Positions 20,725-33,337 of a stretch of 64,000 nt of DNA are shown here, one piece after another; within the stretch, counting starts at the first letter, position 1; the number at the start of each line of letters is the position of its first letter. The notes beneath the pieces were generated by a model. The model searched no databases. It saw nothing but the letters and a program-made list of their open reading frames with translations, and was not told the origin of the DNA. The translations under genes and the position numbers were made by a program. The stretch is from Megascapheus bottae (taxonomy: Eukaryota > Chordata > Mammalia > Rodentia > Geomyidae), in contig JANJXV010000017.1 in NCBI GenBank assembly GCA_024803745.1, positions 269,001 to 333,000 on the forward strand, written 5' to 3'.

Positions 20725-23700
20725 TTGCGATTTTTCTTTTCCTGAAGCCCGTGGTTGTGGATGATGGATGTGTGGTGTTCAGGGTACCCGGGTCCCACTG
20801 TGATCATCCACTCTGATTTCTGTGTTTCTCCGGAGTGTGAGGGAAGATGGTTTGAGGCCTCAATAGGAGTCATCTCCTTGCTGGCTATGGGAGGCGGAAC
20901 GGAGCAGCAGGTATTAGAGGACCAAAGGAGAATATCCCTGCAATCTGGCAGCATCGAGCTTTCTCGCTGGCCTCCCAAGCTAAGGCGAGTTGGAGGGCAA
21001 CCCAAGCAATGTGTCCCCGCCAAGAGCCCTAACGCCATGGCACGGCACACCGTTCTCTTGACGCAGCATTCCCTTATCTTAAACACAAAGGAAACACTTT
21101 TTTGGGTGCGGGAGGGGGCGGGGAAGGGTCCCGCCTTGGATAAACGGGAAGGAGTTTTGGCAAGAACCCTCTGAGATTCCGCAGATGGCGAAAGCACGTA
21201 GCCTTCCTCGAATATCCAAGCTATCCGCGTATGAATCAGAGGCCCGAGTGAGGTGGGCTTCAGACCCACCAAACGAAGTGGAATTAAGTGAGCCAGTGCT
21301 TACTCATACCCTCGGCAAGCCTGCTTTCAGGAGGCTGTCAGTTTTCTTGCCCACACTTTTAAATCCCTGCTGCGCGATTTTCCGGAGTCCGGGGTACTTC
21401 CTACCCTCTCTGCCAGAAAAAAAGGCTCTGGGACCTGAGCAAGAAGCAAAGATTCCCAAGCAGCTGCACGGTTAAGATTCTCTTTGCCTCTTCTCTGCAG
21501 CACAATACAGAAGGCAGAATAATTAGTGAAATAATCAGTTTGATATTGAATTAAACTCTTGCCCAGCTACCCGTTTCTTCCTTGCTTTTCCGCAGTCAGG
21601 AAGGACGTCGTCATATTTTATTGTTCTATTATTACGGAAGGAGGGGAGAGTCCATCGTGAGTAAGAAGTCTGAATCTTCACTCCTCTATTAAACGCTCCG
21701 GGAGTTCATTTTTCGGCTGATATGTCAGGATTTTGTTTCCCGACCAAATGTGATCACACAGGAAACTTTTTGCTTTCTTTTCTACAACAGATGAGGTGGC
21801 CACAGGATTGGGTTCGAACCATAGCAGTATCAGCATCCGCTCTTCTGGGTCAGAGGTTCGGTCCAGGGTTTGGTTGCTGCCGGGCATTTATCATTGTTTG
21901 AGGATGGTGCTGAAAACTTGAACTTGCCAGGTTTTTCAGGGTCAAAGCACAGCCCAGGGGCAGAAGAGCAAGTTAAGACCAACGGGCTTTGGCCATGGCC
22001 AAGTAAATTTAGAGCCACAGCCTCCAGGAAGTAAATCCCCAGAAACCTTGCTCCCAGCTGGAGCAGCCCAGAGCTTCTATATTTTGGTTCATCGGTTTAA
22101 TTCTTCTTTAGGGAGATTGTTGGCTCTGATCACGTTGAAGTACACCCTATTTCCCCTACTTTTGTTTTAAATTGACCTCAAAAGTCTTGAAACATTTTGT
22201 TCCCAAATAACACAACGCTTTAGTAAACATTATAGTTTTCAAGGTACAGACAGCGCGAGCGGGACGCGCGCTCAAGAAATCGAGGGACCGCATTGGCGCT
22301 GGAGACTCAGTCCTGCCTGGTGGAAAGCTGTTACGACTCAGTTGTGACCTACCTACAGGATGTCTGAGGGAAAGAATAGGTGCTAGACTGAATCTCACGT
22401 TATTTGCAGATAAGGTGCCCTACTACACGTTGGTTTTGCGCTTTAAAACAGCCAGAAGCCAGCCTCAGCGTCCCTTAAAACTCTTTCGAAGCAGCCAGGG
22501 AAAAGCTGAGCATGGCATAGTGCCATCTCAGGCAACAGGCATCCTTCCGACTCACTCTGGCGCAAATAACTCAGACCAGCTGTCCACCGCGTCATATCAG
22601 AAAGGGCTGATTGTATTCCATCCCTAGAGCAAGCTCCTGAAAATGTATGTGTGTGGAGGAATACATTCTTCTTGCTATCAAATTATTAAGTATACACACG
22701 GCATATATAATTCATATTTCTACTGGTTATTGGTACAACAGAATGAATCTTACATTTACACACCTCTCCAATAAGTCTATTATCTTACCCCAAACAATAA
22801 CATGTCTTACAAACAGAAAAGCAAAGGTAATGTCAAAAAAATGAAAACATAGGTTCTACAAAGCTATTCTGGGACCCAGAATTTTTGGAGCATGGAAAAA
22901 CATAATGTGATATCACATCATATTTTATCACACTTACAAAAATCTACAATTTCCTCTTTCAAATGATGAAAAGCCTGTTTCAACTGCACAAAGTTCTTTC
23001 TGGCTCTATAGACAAAGCAATATCCTTCAATGGTTCAGTGTCAATTAACTAATTACATTTTTATAACATCTGTAGGTACTAAAATGCCTGAAAAGAAATA
23101 GAGGAAATGAAACAACAAAATAAAACAACAAAAACTACATTTTTCTGTGTTCAGGCCACACTTTAAAATCAAACTATTAATTTCTAGGAAAGCTAAGGCT
23201 TTCATTTCAGCAAACATACTAGCAGCATCTTACTTACACCAAGTGAGCAAATAATAGAGCCTTCTAGTCTGTTTGCTGTTTGATTTCAATTACACCCCAA
23301 GCTTCATGAAATCCACATGAGACATTTATTGAAAGATGCCTGGTTTTATATGGTTCAGCTGACAGGGATACATTGAACATACTGAGAGGAACCTCTGACA
23401 CCCAAATGTTGACCAGAATAATTTAAGTCTTTTCATCATTCACCTTGAGAGGAGCAAGAAGGTACCTTGGAGGGCTATAATGAAGCTAGGACAAGCCTGT
23501 ATACAAGCATATAAAAGATCTCACAAGTTACAGTTGGAGGCTATTGCCTCCATCATTCTGATAGTGCAACATTATAGACAATTTGACCAGGTAACTACTT
23601 ATTTCTACTTCTTTAAGGTAACCATTAACTTTTAAAGGCAAAGCTTATGAAACATTTGAAGTGACATTATTATGCATCAAGTATATACATATGTGTATGA

Positions 23701-26700
23701 ATAAATTATAATGGTAAGTTATAGATGAATGCAGTGATAGATGGTTTACCTCCTACCCACCCTCACCCCTAACCCCCATTCAACCATGGGGGCCTATATA
23801 AACGCTCCAATAAATGCTACTATTTTCACCCCCCACTAAAATGTGTTATCAAAACATTGTCCATGTTATTCAGACACTTTGTAAATTCTGAACAGACTTG
23901 CTTCAGGTTCTCCTTTTAACTCTAGGAAAACATTCCAATTATTGCTGGCCACAGCACATAGCCACGATTCTAAGAAAAATGTCAATGGTTTTATTGTGGT
24001 GAGTTGGTTCTTTTACTATTTATCTATGGCCCTTCTTGTTGATGTTACATTTTACTTCACCGTCTCAGGTTCACTCTGGCTCTTTCTTGTGTGATGGCAG
24101 AATCTGCCACCTCTGCTGTGCTTTACAAAGGGCCAGGGGACTTTTATCACCATAAGCTTGGTTTTCTTTTTCTTTTCTTTTCTTTTGTTTCCTTTCCTCT
24201 TTTTTCCCTTTCCCCTTTCTTAAATGAAATGTTCCATAAGCTAAGGCATTTTAACAAGGACAGGTAGTTTTGATTGCAATAGCAAAACAAGATCCTACCA
24301 TCACAGTTTCACTTTTGTAAGAATTTATATAACGGATTTCACTGTGATACTGAACTAGATGAATCCATCTACTTAAGGAAAAATACCAAACCCACAAATG
24401 TGTAAGGCAAAGGATGTTGTCTTTTTCAAACAAAAAAATGACCATATTAAATTATTATCTAAACTATACATTCCTGTATTTAAATTGCATGAATGAATGC
24501 ACTAAAAGTTGCTTATTATTTTTTTTAAAAAGATGGATTACTCTTTCCTAAACATTGAATCAAGAATCTCTATCAATAGTCCATAATCTTGATTTGCCTT
24601 TTAAAAGAATGGTTCCATTTTAACTGCAAGAGAAATTTCTGGGTTTAGGTGATGTTTTATTATTATCATCAAATATTCACAAAAATTATTTTTAAAGCCA
24701 CATAAGGCAAATAAGAGGCAAAATGCTGTCAAAAAGCTATTCTTGTGGTAATATTTGGTTAGTTATATTAACACTGAAGGATGAAAATTATATAAGGTTC
24801 TGTCTCTCTGACTTTCTTTTCCACTTTGAACCACTTTGCATTTAGTATTCTTCTATTAATTTAGAAGAGGGGACTATTAAATTTGTGTCATAGTCAGGTC
24901 TTAAGCTTTCTAACCATGAAGACTAAAGTAGAAATACCTTTTTCCTTTAAAAGAAAGCAGATATTCCTAAATTAATAGACCTGATATTTTTAAAAATCGT
25001 TTGGATTTGAAAAGGTATTTTTCACCTAATTTTTAAGACTTTTATAGGAAATGGAAACTAGAGAGGGGAAAAGTGTAGGAATTGTGATAGAATTCTTAAA
25101 AGAACTATAAATCATTTTCACTACTTGAGTTGGCAGAGCTTGTAAAAATTAGTGTTCACTAAAGCCCCTCCTTTGATACCATACATGGAGAATATTTACA
25201 CAACAGGTGGTTCAATCCTGTTGAACCAATATTCCAGGATCAACGAGAATCTTTATCCAGGCCCATAGTAAGAAGTGGCAAAAGGGGTTGGGAGAGTTAC
25301 TTGGCAGAAACAACTAAGTCCCTCAGATAACCAAGGAAGAGTGAGAAAAGGGAGGAGAGTGGAAATATAGAAAAAGGAAACCAGGCTATGCCTCTTTGGG
25401 GATTCAAGGGAAAAGCAGACTGTTGTACTCACAGTTTGCTGCATGCTGTTGCTACATTTGCGACTGAGAACATTCCTTAAACTCTTTGTGCCTCAACTTA
25501 TATACCTGTAATGGTATCATTCATAATAGAAAAATAACAGAATAGTTCATAACACTAAGGAAGGTCACTTTTTAAAGTATTTTCTATTTGTTCCTACACA
25601 TTATAATTACACTAAGCTCACCTCTTGTCTTTCTTGCTAAGATTCTGAGGCTGAATGAAGATGAATAAACCTCATTCTCCTTTCTTCCAGAAAAGAAAAG
25701 GGTTTGATGGGGGAGGCCAGCTGCAAACAGTCAAAAGCAACAGGAAGAAGGAGTAAGTTGAAAGTTAAGAAGAACTTCCTCAATTGTTCTATCTGCTACC
25801 TTCCATTTCTCTAGAAAAAGGTGATAGTTGGTGATGGCTAAGGGAATCAAATGCCCTTCCAGAGAATGTGTTGGAAAGGTGCACTTCAAAGGGAGACCAC
25901 AGAGACTCCTTAAACCAGCAAGCCTTCCGCCCATCAGGCAGTCATTAGCATTCTGTTTTTCTCCTGGCCTCCCATCCCTCTTGTACCCCTGCTGGGATTT
26001 TGCAGTTCTGGCCATTTAGCTCTGGAAGAAAGAAAATTAAGTATTTAGCTTACATTTTGCTGCCTATCTTCTTGATTAAACTCTGACCCAGAAGAGTTAT
26101 AAGGAGTAGTGTAAGCCTAGGATGGGTTTTTGTTCCATGACCACATATTGTCCAGGAAAAACAAACAAAAAGATAAACAAATAGAACCCCACCATCTGTA
26201 TCACCTCACTGTGGGTCCCTATGGACTACATGGTGACATCTTCAAATTGAGAGGACAAATGAGGAGCAAGATTTACTCTAGATGGCTACTTCTGAGGGCA
26301 GCCTGAGGTGATCCTCCATGATTGGTCACTTGACAGTATCTAGGAAGATGCATGGCTTCACCTCTCCTAGAAATCATGAAGGGTCCACTAGAGAGGAGTA
26401 TCTAAGCAAGCAAAGAATATCTTAATTCTTTTAGAACTAACTTTTCAAGAATGAAGTTTACCTTCAAGTCCAAACCCAAAGGTGGAAAACAAAAGAAGCC
26501 TGTAAGATATTTTAAAAAGCAATGCCTTAAAATGTTAAGCTTTCGTTTATAAGAGTAAAATAATCCTTGGACAGATGACAACCCTTTCACAAAGTTCACA
26601 TTATAATTTAATTAATTAGCTTAATAGCACCCCAGGAATTGGAATCTAGAAAGCCTGTTCCCTTACTTCAGGAAAAGACATAAGGAAGGACCTATGAATG

Positions 26701-28000
26701 CTGCAGGTGTTAAATCCTTACTTTAAGGAGGGTCAAAAAAAGGTTTAGAACAAGGCAATGGGATGGTTGGTTTGCCTTGGAGGAAGCCAGAGAGCTACAT
26801 CCAGTGGTCATTCTTTATAATGAGACAATTTGGGGGAAAATCAGGCCCTAAGATTCCCTTTTAAATTTTTAATCTTGGCTCCAGAGGCTTTTGAATAAGA
26901 GAGCCACTCTTTAAAAGGGATAGTGGGTCAAATCCTTTGCATAAATTATCTGTAAAGCTCTTCCTATCACTTCTTTAACTGAAGTGTTTTTCTTCATCTA
27001 CATTCTAAAAGAAACCCATTTTACAGATAAGAAAGCCTGGGGTAAGTTTGGCATTGATGTTAGTGACTTGCCAAAAGGCATGCAGTTTGCAAGTAACCAA
27101 CCAGTCCATGAGGGCCTGGAAACAGAAGTGGTGCTTTCTCCCAGAAACTCTGAAAGCTAAAATTCTGAAACAGAATCTGAGTGGTGTTAGAAGGATTTCC
27201 TTGCAAAGAGAGGTATGCCAAAGTGATAACCAGTTTACCTTACACTACCCTGTCTCTCACCAAATTTCATTTTTTTCTTACCACTCCCTACCAGAGATGG
27301 TGGTGGTCTTGCCACGCACATAAAAGATTTTTCCTGAGCTAGGGTTTTTCGTTGTTGGGGAACACTTCAGACCTCCTGAGCTGGCTCTTTTAACAGCCTT
27401 CGATTTGAGCACGGATAGGCAGCAAGAAGTCTCATCTGTTTGGGGGATGGATGCTCTGAAATCGCACCAATCCCTCATCATTTAACTCTGGGACAGCGCA
27501 TTTGTTATTGACGAGGTCAACCTCTCTGCAACAAGTCTAGGACAGTGAGCGCCCACTTAACAGTGGCTTTTAGTTAAGCCGGGGTGAGTCCGTGAATGCA
27601 CAGAAGGTCACTTCCAGGAGAGGACTCGGCTTCTGGGCTCGCTAGCCTGGATTCCAGGCAATTAACTCCACTCAGGTTGACAGCGAAAGTCTCCTAACGT
27701 TACGCCCACATCCACATTGTCTTCAAATGCACCCATTCCAGATTGTACTGATTTAAAAAGCAAGATAGAAGATTCTACATTTAATCTTCTCCCTAGCCCC
27801 TTTTGCGTTTTTCAGGCTGTCTTTTTTACCTACAGGTACGAAAAATGACTCCTTAATTATACACAAAATGGAGAATATGTAACAACAAAGCATAGTGCAT
27901 ATTGCAATGAGCTGTAAAGATGAAATCAGTGCATACGGAATAACATAAGTAAGACTTTTTCCCTACCCTGTTTCAACATCTCATAACTCGCAATTCCAGG
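20725..28000. other. Unique DNA upstream of EOMES
   Basis: About 7.3 kb without recognisable transposons. GC-richer to about 22.4 kb, then AT-rich. No reading frame resembles a known protein. It probably carries cis-regulatory elements of EOMES, but none can be named from sequence alone. Confidence 0.5.
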
Positions 28001-28002
<2 letters not shown>

Positions 28003-28079
<77 letters not shown>

Positions 28080-28086
28080 CTCTTTC

Positions 28087-28152
<66 letters not shown>

Positions 28153-28168
28153 ATCTTTTCTCTTTCTT
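28003..28168. repeat. (TC)n then (TTTC)n microsatellite
   Basis: About 70 bp of TC followed by about 80 bp of TTTC, abutting the tail of a minus-strand SINE. Confidence 0.93.
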
Positions 28169-28170
28169 TC

Positions 28171-28293
28171 ATAGTTAATTGAAGGTCAAAGTCTCATGGA
28201 CTTTTCTGCCTAGGCTGGCTTAATACCACCATCCTCAGATCTGAGCCTCCAGAGTAGCTAGGACTAAAGGCGAAAGCCTCCAGCACCCTGGCT
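28171..28293 (-). mobile_element. B1-headed SINE, head half only
   Basis: The 7SL-like head and linker remain. The right monomer appears replaced by the TTTC/TC repeat. First transposon on the upstream side of EOMES. Confidence 0.75.
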
Positions 28294-28380
28294 CATTTGC
28301 ATTCTTCTATACATTCTAGCTGGCTTTTCCAACTTTTAAAACTCATCTCGAAGTCAATTCTTTGGAGAGGTCCTTGTTTT

Positions 28381-28620
28381 TGTTACCTGGGCATATCCCG
28401 GGCACATAATTTTTCGTGTTGGTTTGGTGCTTTGGGGCTTTTGGTGCAGCTGTGCTCCCCAACACTGACCCATGCTTTGTCTCCAGAAGTTCTGGTACTA
28501 GCTGGTAAACCAACTGACAGAAGCGCGCAGCTAGCTGGAGGAGAGGTTTGCTCGCGGCTGGCAGACGCTGTGCCGGGTGCTCTGCGCGCGCAGACCCCCG
28601 CCTGGGCCTCACTGTAGGAG
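28381..28620. promoter_or_regulatory. Small CpG cluster about 8 kb upstream of EOMES
   Basis: Roughly a dozen CG dinucleotides in 240 bp, including GCGCGC runs near 28520 and 28585, in otherwise CpG-poor DNA. No transposon is recognisable in it. A distal enhancer or an upstream promoter is possible. Confidence 0.3.
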
Positions 28621-29150
28621 TTTCCCCTTTGCTGAGAGCCCTTCATTGTTTTTCTTCCGAAACCCTAGAATCTGGTAAACAAGTTCTCTAACCTTGCCTA
28701 CAGAACCGAGCTCCTACAGATAGTCAGATAGTGGGCAGGAATTGATCTGCTAGACTGTCTCCGCAGCTGCTTTAGGTACATCAAAGCAGAGTTTAGAGCG
28801 GACATGGGCTCCATTAGCATCACACTTGGTTTGGCCCCAAGGGTAGGAAAGGGGATGATCCGATTCTGCCCAGGAGGTGAGTGTTGTCTAAAGTCCAAGG
28901 AAAAGACCGAGTTAGCTGCCAGAATTCCTCTTGGCTTGCAGTGGCTGCCGCTGCAGACGCTGAAGCTCTAGTAAGCGTCTCTCTGAAAGCTGCAACAGTA
29001 AGGTTTGGTTTACACCATTAAACGCCGATTAAGTAGCATATATACTGGGGATTGTGTGTTGTATGGTATCCACAAAGACAAACGATTATGTCCCGGGGAC
29101 CTGGTGGTGAATACAGACCACATTACAGCAGAAAATAATCAAATAATGTA
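28621..29150. other. No gene seen
   Basis: Moderately GC-rich unique DNA next to the CpG cluster; open frames are short and unrecognised. Confidence 0.4.
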
Positions 29151-29203
29151 GTTTGCTTGGCGCCTCCCTTCGCCCCCCCCACATCTGTCTGTCTCTGAAT
29201 GCG

Positions 29204-29367
<164 letters not shown>

Positions 29368-29566
29368 CCTTTTAACTCAAGACTGCAAGGCTGGTAACTC
29401 TATCACTTGAGGCACAGTTTCACTTCCAGCTTTTTCTGCTTAATTGGAGACAAGAATCACACTAGATTTTCTTGCCTCAAACGGCCTTGAACCTCAGAAT
29501 GGCCTCCCACCTCAGAATTCAACATCCTGAGAAGCTAGCCTTACAGACATGAGCCACCACCCAGAT
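29368..29566 (-). mobile_element. B1-headed dimeric SINE, diverged
   Basis: The right monomer is shortened; the head retains GTGGCTCATGTCTGTAAGGC-like text on the minus strand. Confidence 0.78.
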
Positions 29567-29729
29567 GTGAATTGTTCTCCAATTTTAGATTGACATTAGA
29601 TAATCTATGGTGTTACTAAAAATCTTGAGCCTAGACCTCCACAAAAATTAAATCTATCTTTCTGGAGCCCCGTCTCTGCTATCATTTTATCTTACAGATT
29701 CCAATGTGCAATAAACTCTGGTGGAAATT

Positions 29730-30050
29730 CTTTTTTTTATTAGTTAATTTATTTTTATTACCATAGTGATGTAGAGGGGTTGCAGTTACATTCATACAGT
29801 AGTAGGTACATTATTTCTTGCATATGATTAGCCCTTTCCATGTTTTCTCCCACTTTCCTCCCCACCTCCCAAGTTGTAGAGTTTGTCTTGTAGATATTGT
29901 CTTGTGAATACTGTGATTACACTGGTTCATCCTTTGTCCTTTGACTTGTCATCTTGTTTTTTCCCTTCCCTTCCCTTGTCCAAATAAGCAAATAAATACA
30001 TACAATACAATACACCAGGTACCAAGGTCAGATACAGCAAGAAAAGAGAA
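29730..30050 (-). mobile_element. Possible LINE-1 3' UTR end
   Basis: Starts TTTTTATTACCATAGTGATG and has the same order of motifs as the L1 3' ends at 5399 and 44529 (TTTTATT, GGGTTRCA, CCCTTTCCA, CCTCCC), but diverged. The type is a guess. Confidence 0.4.
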
Positions 30051-30051
30051 T

Positions 30052-30067
30052 TTGTGTGTGTGTGTGT

Positions 30068-30099
<32 letters not shown>
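30052..30099. repeat. (TG)n microsatellite
   Basis: About 23 TG units with one TA, at the tail of the next SINE. Confidence 0.92.
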
Positions 30100-30316
30100 T
30101 TTGCCAGTCCTGATACATGAATTCTGAGCCTGAGCACTGTCCTTGGGTTCATTTAAGTTCATGTGTAGCGCTCTACCATTTGAGTTACAAAACCACTTCT
30201 GGGGCTTTCTGTGACTAATCAGAGGCAAGAGTCTTCCTGGGCTGGCTTTGAATCATAATCCTCAGATCTCAGTCTCTTGACTAGCTAGGATTACAGGCAT
30301 GAGCCACTGGTGCTCA
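30099..30316 (-). mobile_element. B1-headed dimeric SINE
   Basis: Minus strand; both halves present, moderately diverged. Confidence 0.82.
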
Positions 30317-30522
30317 TTTGGATGGAAATTCTTTGTGATGAATTGACATTTGAGTTGAGATAGCCATGGGAAAGTAACCACCAGAAAAGAAAAAATATAT
30401 ATATATATATATATACATACATATCTTGGAATCACCCTTTGCTCTGCCCTGTGTCTGCTGGTACTGTCTGAGATTGGAAATGGCAAAGAAGAAAGATGAT
30501 ATTTTAAGAGAGAAAACACTTG

Positions 30523-30708
30523 GACAGGGAGTATAGCCTAGTGGTAGAGTGCTTACCTAGCATACCCAAAGACGGGAGTTTGATTCCTTGGTACCACATA
30601 CTCAGAAAAAGCTGGAAATGGTGCTGTAGCTCAAGTGGTAGAGCACTAGCCTTGAGCAAAAAGTGTCCAAGGACAGTGCCCAGGCCCTGAATTCAAGCCC
30701 CAGGACTG

Positions 30709-30739
<31 letters not shown>
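30523..30739 (+). mobile_element. IDL-Geo-type dimeric SINE
   Basis: Near consensus, A tail of about 29. Confidence 0.9.
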
Positions 30740-30745
<6 letters not shown>

Positions 30746-31047
30746 AGAAAAATTATGGGAGAATCTTAACACTTTTTCTGGTCCTGTGTCCATGGGAAGT
30801 TTCTCAATTTTAATATCTAGGGGAACCTCAAAGATGTATAAAATGTAGTATAAATTGATCAGTTTTAAAACATAATTTTAAAAATCAAATACTTAATGGA
30901 AATATTATTAGAATAAAAGCTTCAATAATTTTTTGTGGACATTTCATGAGTGCTACAGTGCCATCTCAAGCCATAATCCTAGCACAACTTTGTCACAACT
31001 ACCACTTGACAGTGACTATAAGATACCATAAGTGACTATAAAATTGG

Positions 31048-31211
31048 GGCCAGGAGTTTGCCTAGTGGTAGAATTCTTGCTTAGCATGCACCAAGGCCTG
31101 GGTTCGATTCCATGGTACCTGATACATAGAAAGAGCTAGAAGTGGTGTTGTGGGTCAAGTGGTAAAGGTCTAGCCCTGAGTTCAAGCCCAGGACTGGCAA
31201 AAAAAAAAAAG
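31048..31211 (+). mobile_element. IDL-Geo-type SINE with internal deletion
   Basis: The ID-like head is complete. The right monomer lacks about 35 bp (the part with AAGTCCAAGGACAGTGC) but keeps its end and A tail. Confidence 0.85.
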
Positions 31212-32202
31212 AAATAGATACCAGTGATAGCCAAGAAATCAAAGTATATAATAGAATTGATGCAGTTGATTGTACAATTTTCCTTTTTGAGAACAGAAGT
31301 GTTCACAGTAGGGCTGACAAGAATGTTAATGTCTTGTATTAGAATGTAAATAATATTTGTATATTTTAAGATCCAACTTTTAAGTGAAAATTTTATACTA
31401 AAGTATAATATAGTATTCTTCCTCCCATGAAATAAACACCATTTTGACTTTTAACACCACTGATTAATTTATTTTATTTAAAAATAATCTATATAAATAT
31501 AATTATTGAATGTATTCTTTGCATCTGGTTTCTTTAACTTTGTAGGATATTTGTTTATGTTGTTATGTGTTAGTTCATTTATTCAGTCTCCTAGCTATGT
31601 GATATTCTAGTGTGTGAATATATTTTTATTCATTGTACTTTTGGAGATATTTGGGTTATTTTCAGTTTGGGATGATTATGGATAGAGGATTGGCATGAAC
31701 ATTTATGAGAGTGTCCTTTAGCGAACATCTGTAGTTCATTTCTGTCAAGCCTATCCTATGGATATAGACTTCTAAGGCAAGAAGGACAGACTATTTAAAA
31801 TAATGTAACATTCAAACATCTTTGGTTATTTGAGAATAACTGCTAATAATCTTAGAATTTAATTGTAATGATAGTATTGTGAAGGAAAGAGAAACAAAAT
31901 TAAAAAGAGGAAGAAAAGATGAAAAGAAGATAGGTGTTATCATTTGGCATATTCTTCTCTCTGTTTTTACACTCAGTACTTAGCAGCTAACATTTACATA
32001 ACTTCTACAAACTCTTTAGGACTCATGAAATATACTGCAAGGCAAATAGGGTTTGGGAATAGTTTATAGGAGGGAACCTTGATTGTCTTTTATCTCCTAA
32101 ATGTATGACTGCAATTGCCTAGATAAAATTAATAGAATAAAAAAGACATTCAAATTTAAAAGATGCCAAAATATACATTGGAACAAAGACAACTTCAAAA
32201 CA
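31212..32202. other. No gene seen
   Basis: Very AT-rich intergenic DNA, possibly including old LINE-like remnants that I cannot assign. Confidence 0.4.
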
Positions 32203-32903
32203 AAAAGCAGGGGTTTCTGTGAGAATTAGGTAGCTATATCCGGAAGACTAAAGCTAAATCCCTATCTCTCATTGTGTACGAAAATAATCAAACTGGATCA
32301 AAGACTTTGATGTAAGACTTAAATCTGTGAAACTACTAGAAGAAATCAGAAGAGAAAACATTTCACAATATATACACAGGCAATAACTGTCTGAATAGGA
32401 CTCCAATAAGAACAAAATTTGCCACGTGTGATTATATCACATTAAAAACTTCTGCACAACAAAAGCATAGCTACTAAAGTAGAAAGACAGCCAACCAACT
32501 GGGAAAAGATATTTACAAATAATACATCAAACAAATGCTTAATATCCAATATCTACCAGGAACTCAAGAAACTAATCCCCCAAACCCAACAAACCAATCA
32601 CTAAATGGGCAAGGGAGCTAAAGAGAGACTTATCAAAAGAAGAGGTTAAAATGGCAAAAAATAAAATAAAATAAACCTATGAGAAAATGCTCATCACCCA
32701 TGGTCATAAAGAAAATGCAAATAAAAACAACCCTAAGATACCACCTAACCCCAATTAGAATGGCCAATATTCTAAACTCAGACAATGACAAATGCTGGCA
32801 GGGTTGTGGAGAAAGAAGAACTCTACTGCACTGCTGGTGGGAATGTAAACTAGTTCAGCCACTCTGGAAGGCAGTTTGGAGATTTCTTTAAAAACTGAAA
32901 ATA

Positions 32904-33104
32904 GGGAAGGGAGTTTGGCCTAATGGTAGAGTCCTTGCCTAGCATGTACAAAGACCTGGGTTGGGTCCTGGGTATCACATAAATAGAAAAGCCAGAAGTG
33001 GTACTGTGGCTCAAGTGGTAGAGCTCTAGCCTTGGGGAAAGCCCAAGGACAGTGCTCAGGCCCCGAGTTCAGTTCAGTCCCCAGGACTGGTAAAAGAAAA
33101 AAAA
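32904..33104 (+). mobile_element. IDL-Geo-type SINE inside LINE-1
   Basis: Complete dimer, somewhat diverged; its A tail abuts the next SINE. Confidence 0.87.
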
Positions 33105-33107
33105 GAC

Positions 33108-33337
33108 GGGGCCGGGAGTTTGGCCTAGTGGTTAAAGTGCTTGCCTAGCATGCACGAAGACCCGGGTTCGATTCCTTGGTACCACATACATAGACAAAAG
33201 CCGGAAATGGTGCTGAGGCTCAAGCGGTAGAGTGCTAGCCTTGAGAAAGTCCAAGGACAGTGCTCAGGCCTGAGCTCAAGCCCAGGACTGGCAAAAAAAA
33301 AAAAAAAAAAAGAAAGAAAAAAGAAAAGAAAAAAAAG
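33108..33337 (+). mobile_element. IDL-Geo-type SINE inside LINE-1, young
   Basis: Near-consensus dimer (GGCCGGGAGTTTGGCCTAGT start) in the tail of the previous SINE. The A tail has AAAG interruptions. Confidence 0.9.

Noticed and set aside
20700..21272. Minus-strand 190-codon frame upstream of EOMES as an extra gene or alternative first exon
   Set aside because: It has no known domain, does not join the EOMES frame by a visible donor, and lies mostly upstream of the predicted promoter.
27981..28172. KERKKERK-repeat antisense frame
   Set aside because: Translation of the TC/TTTC microsatellite.
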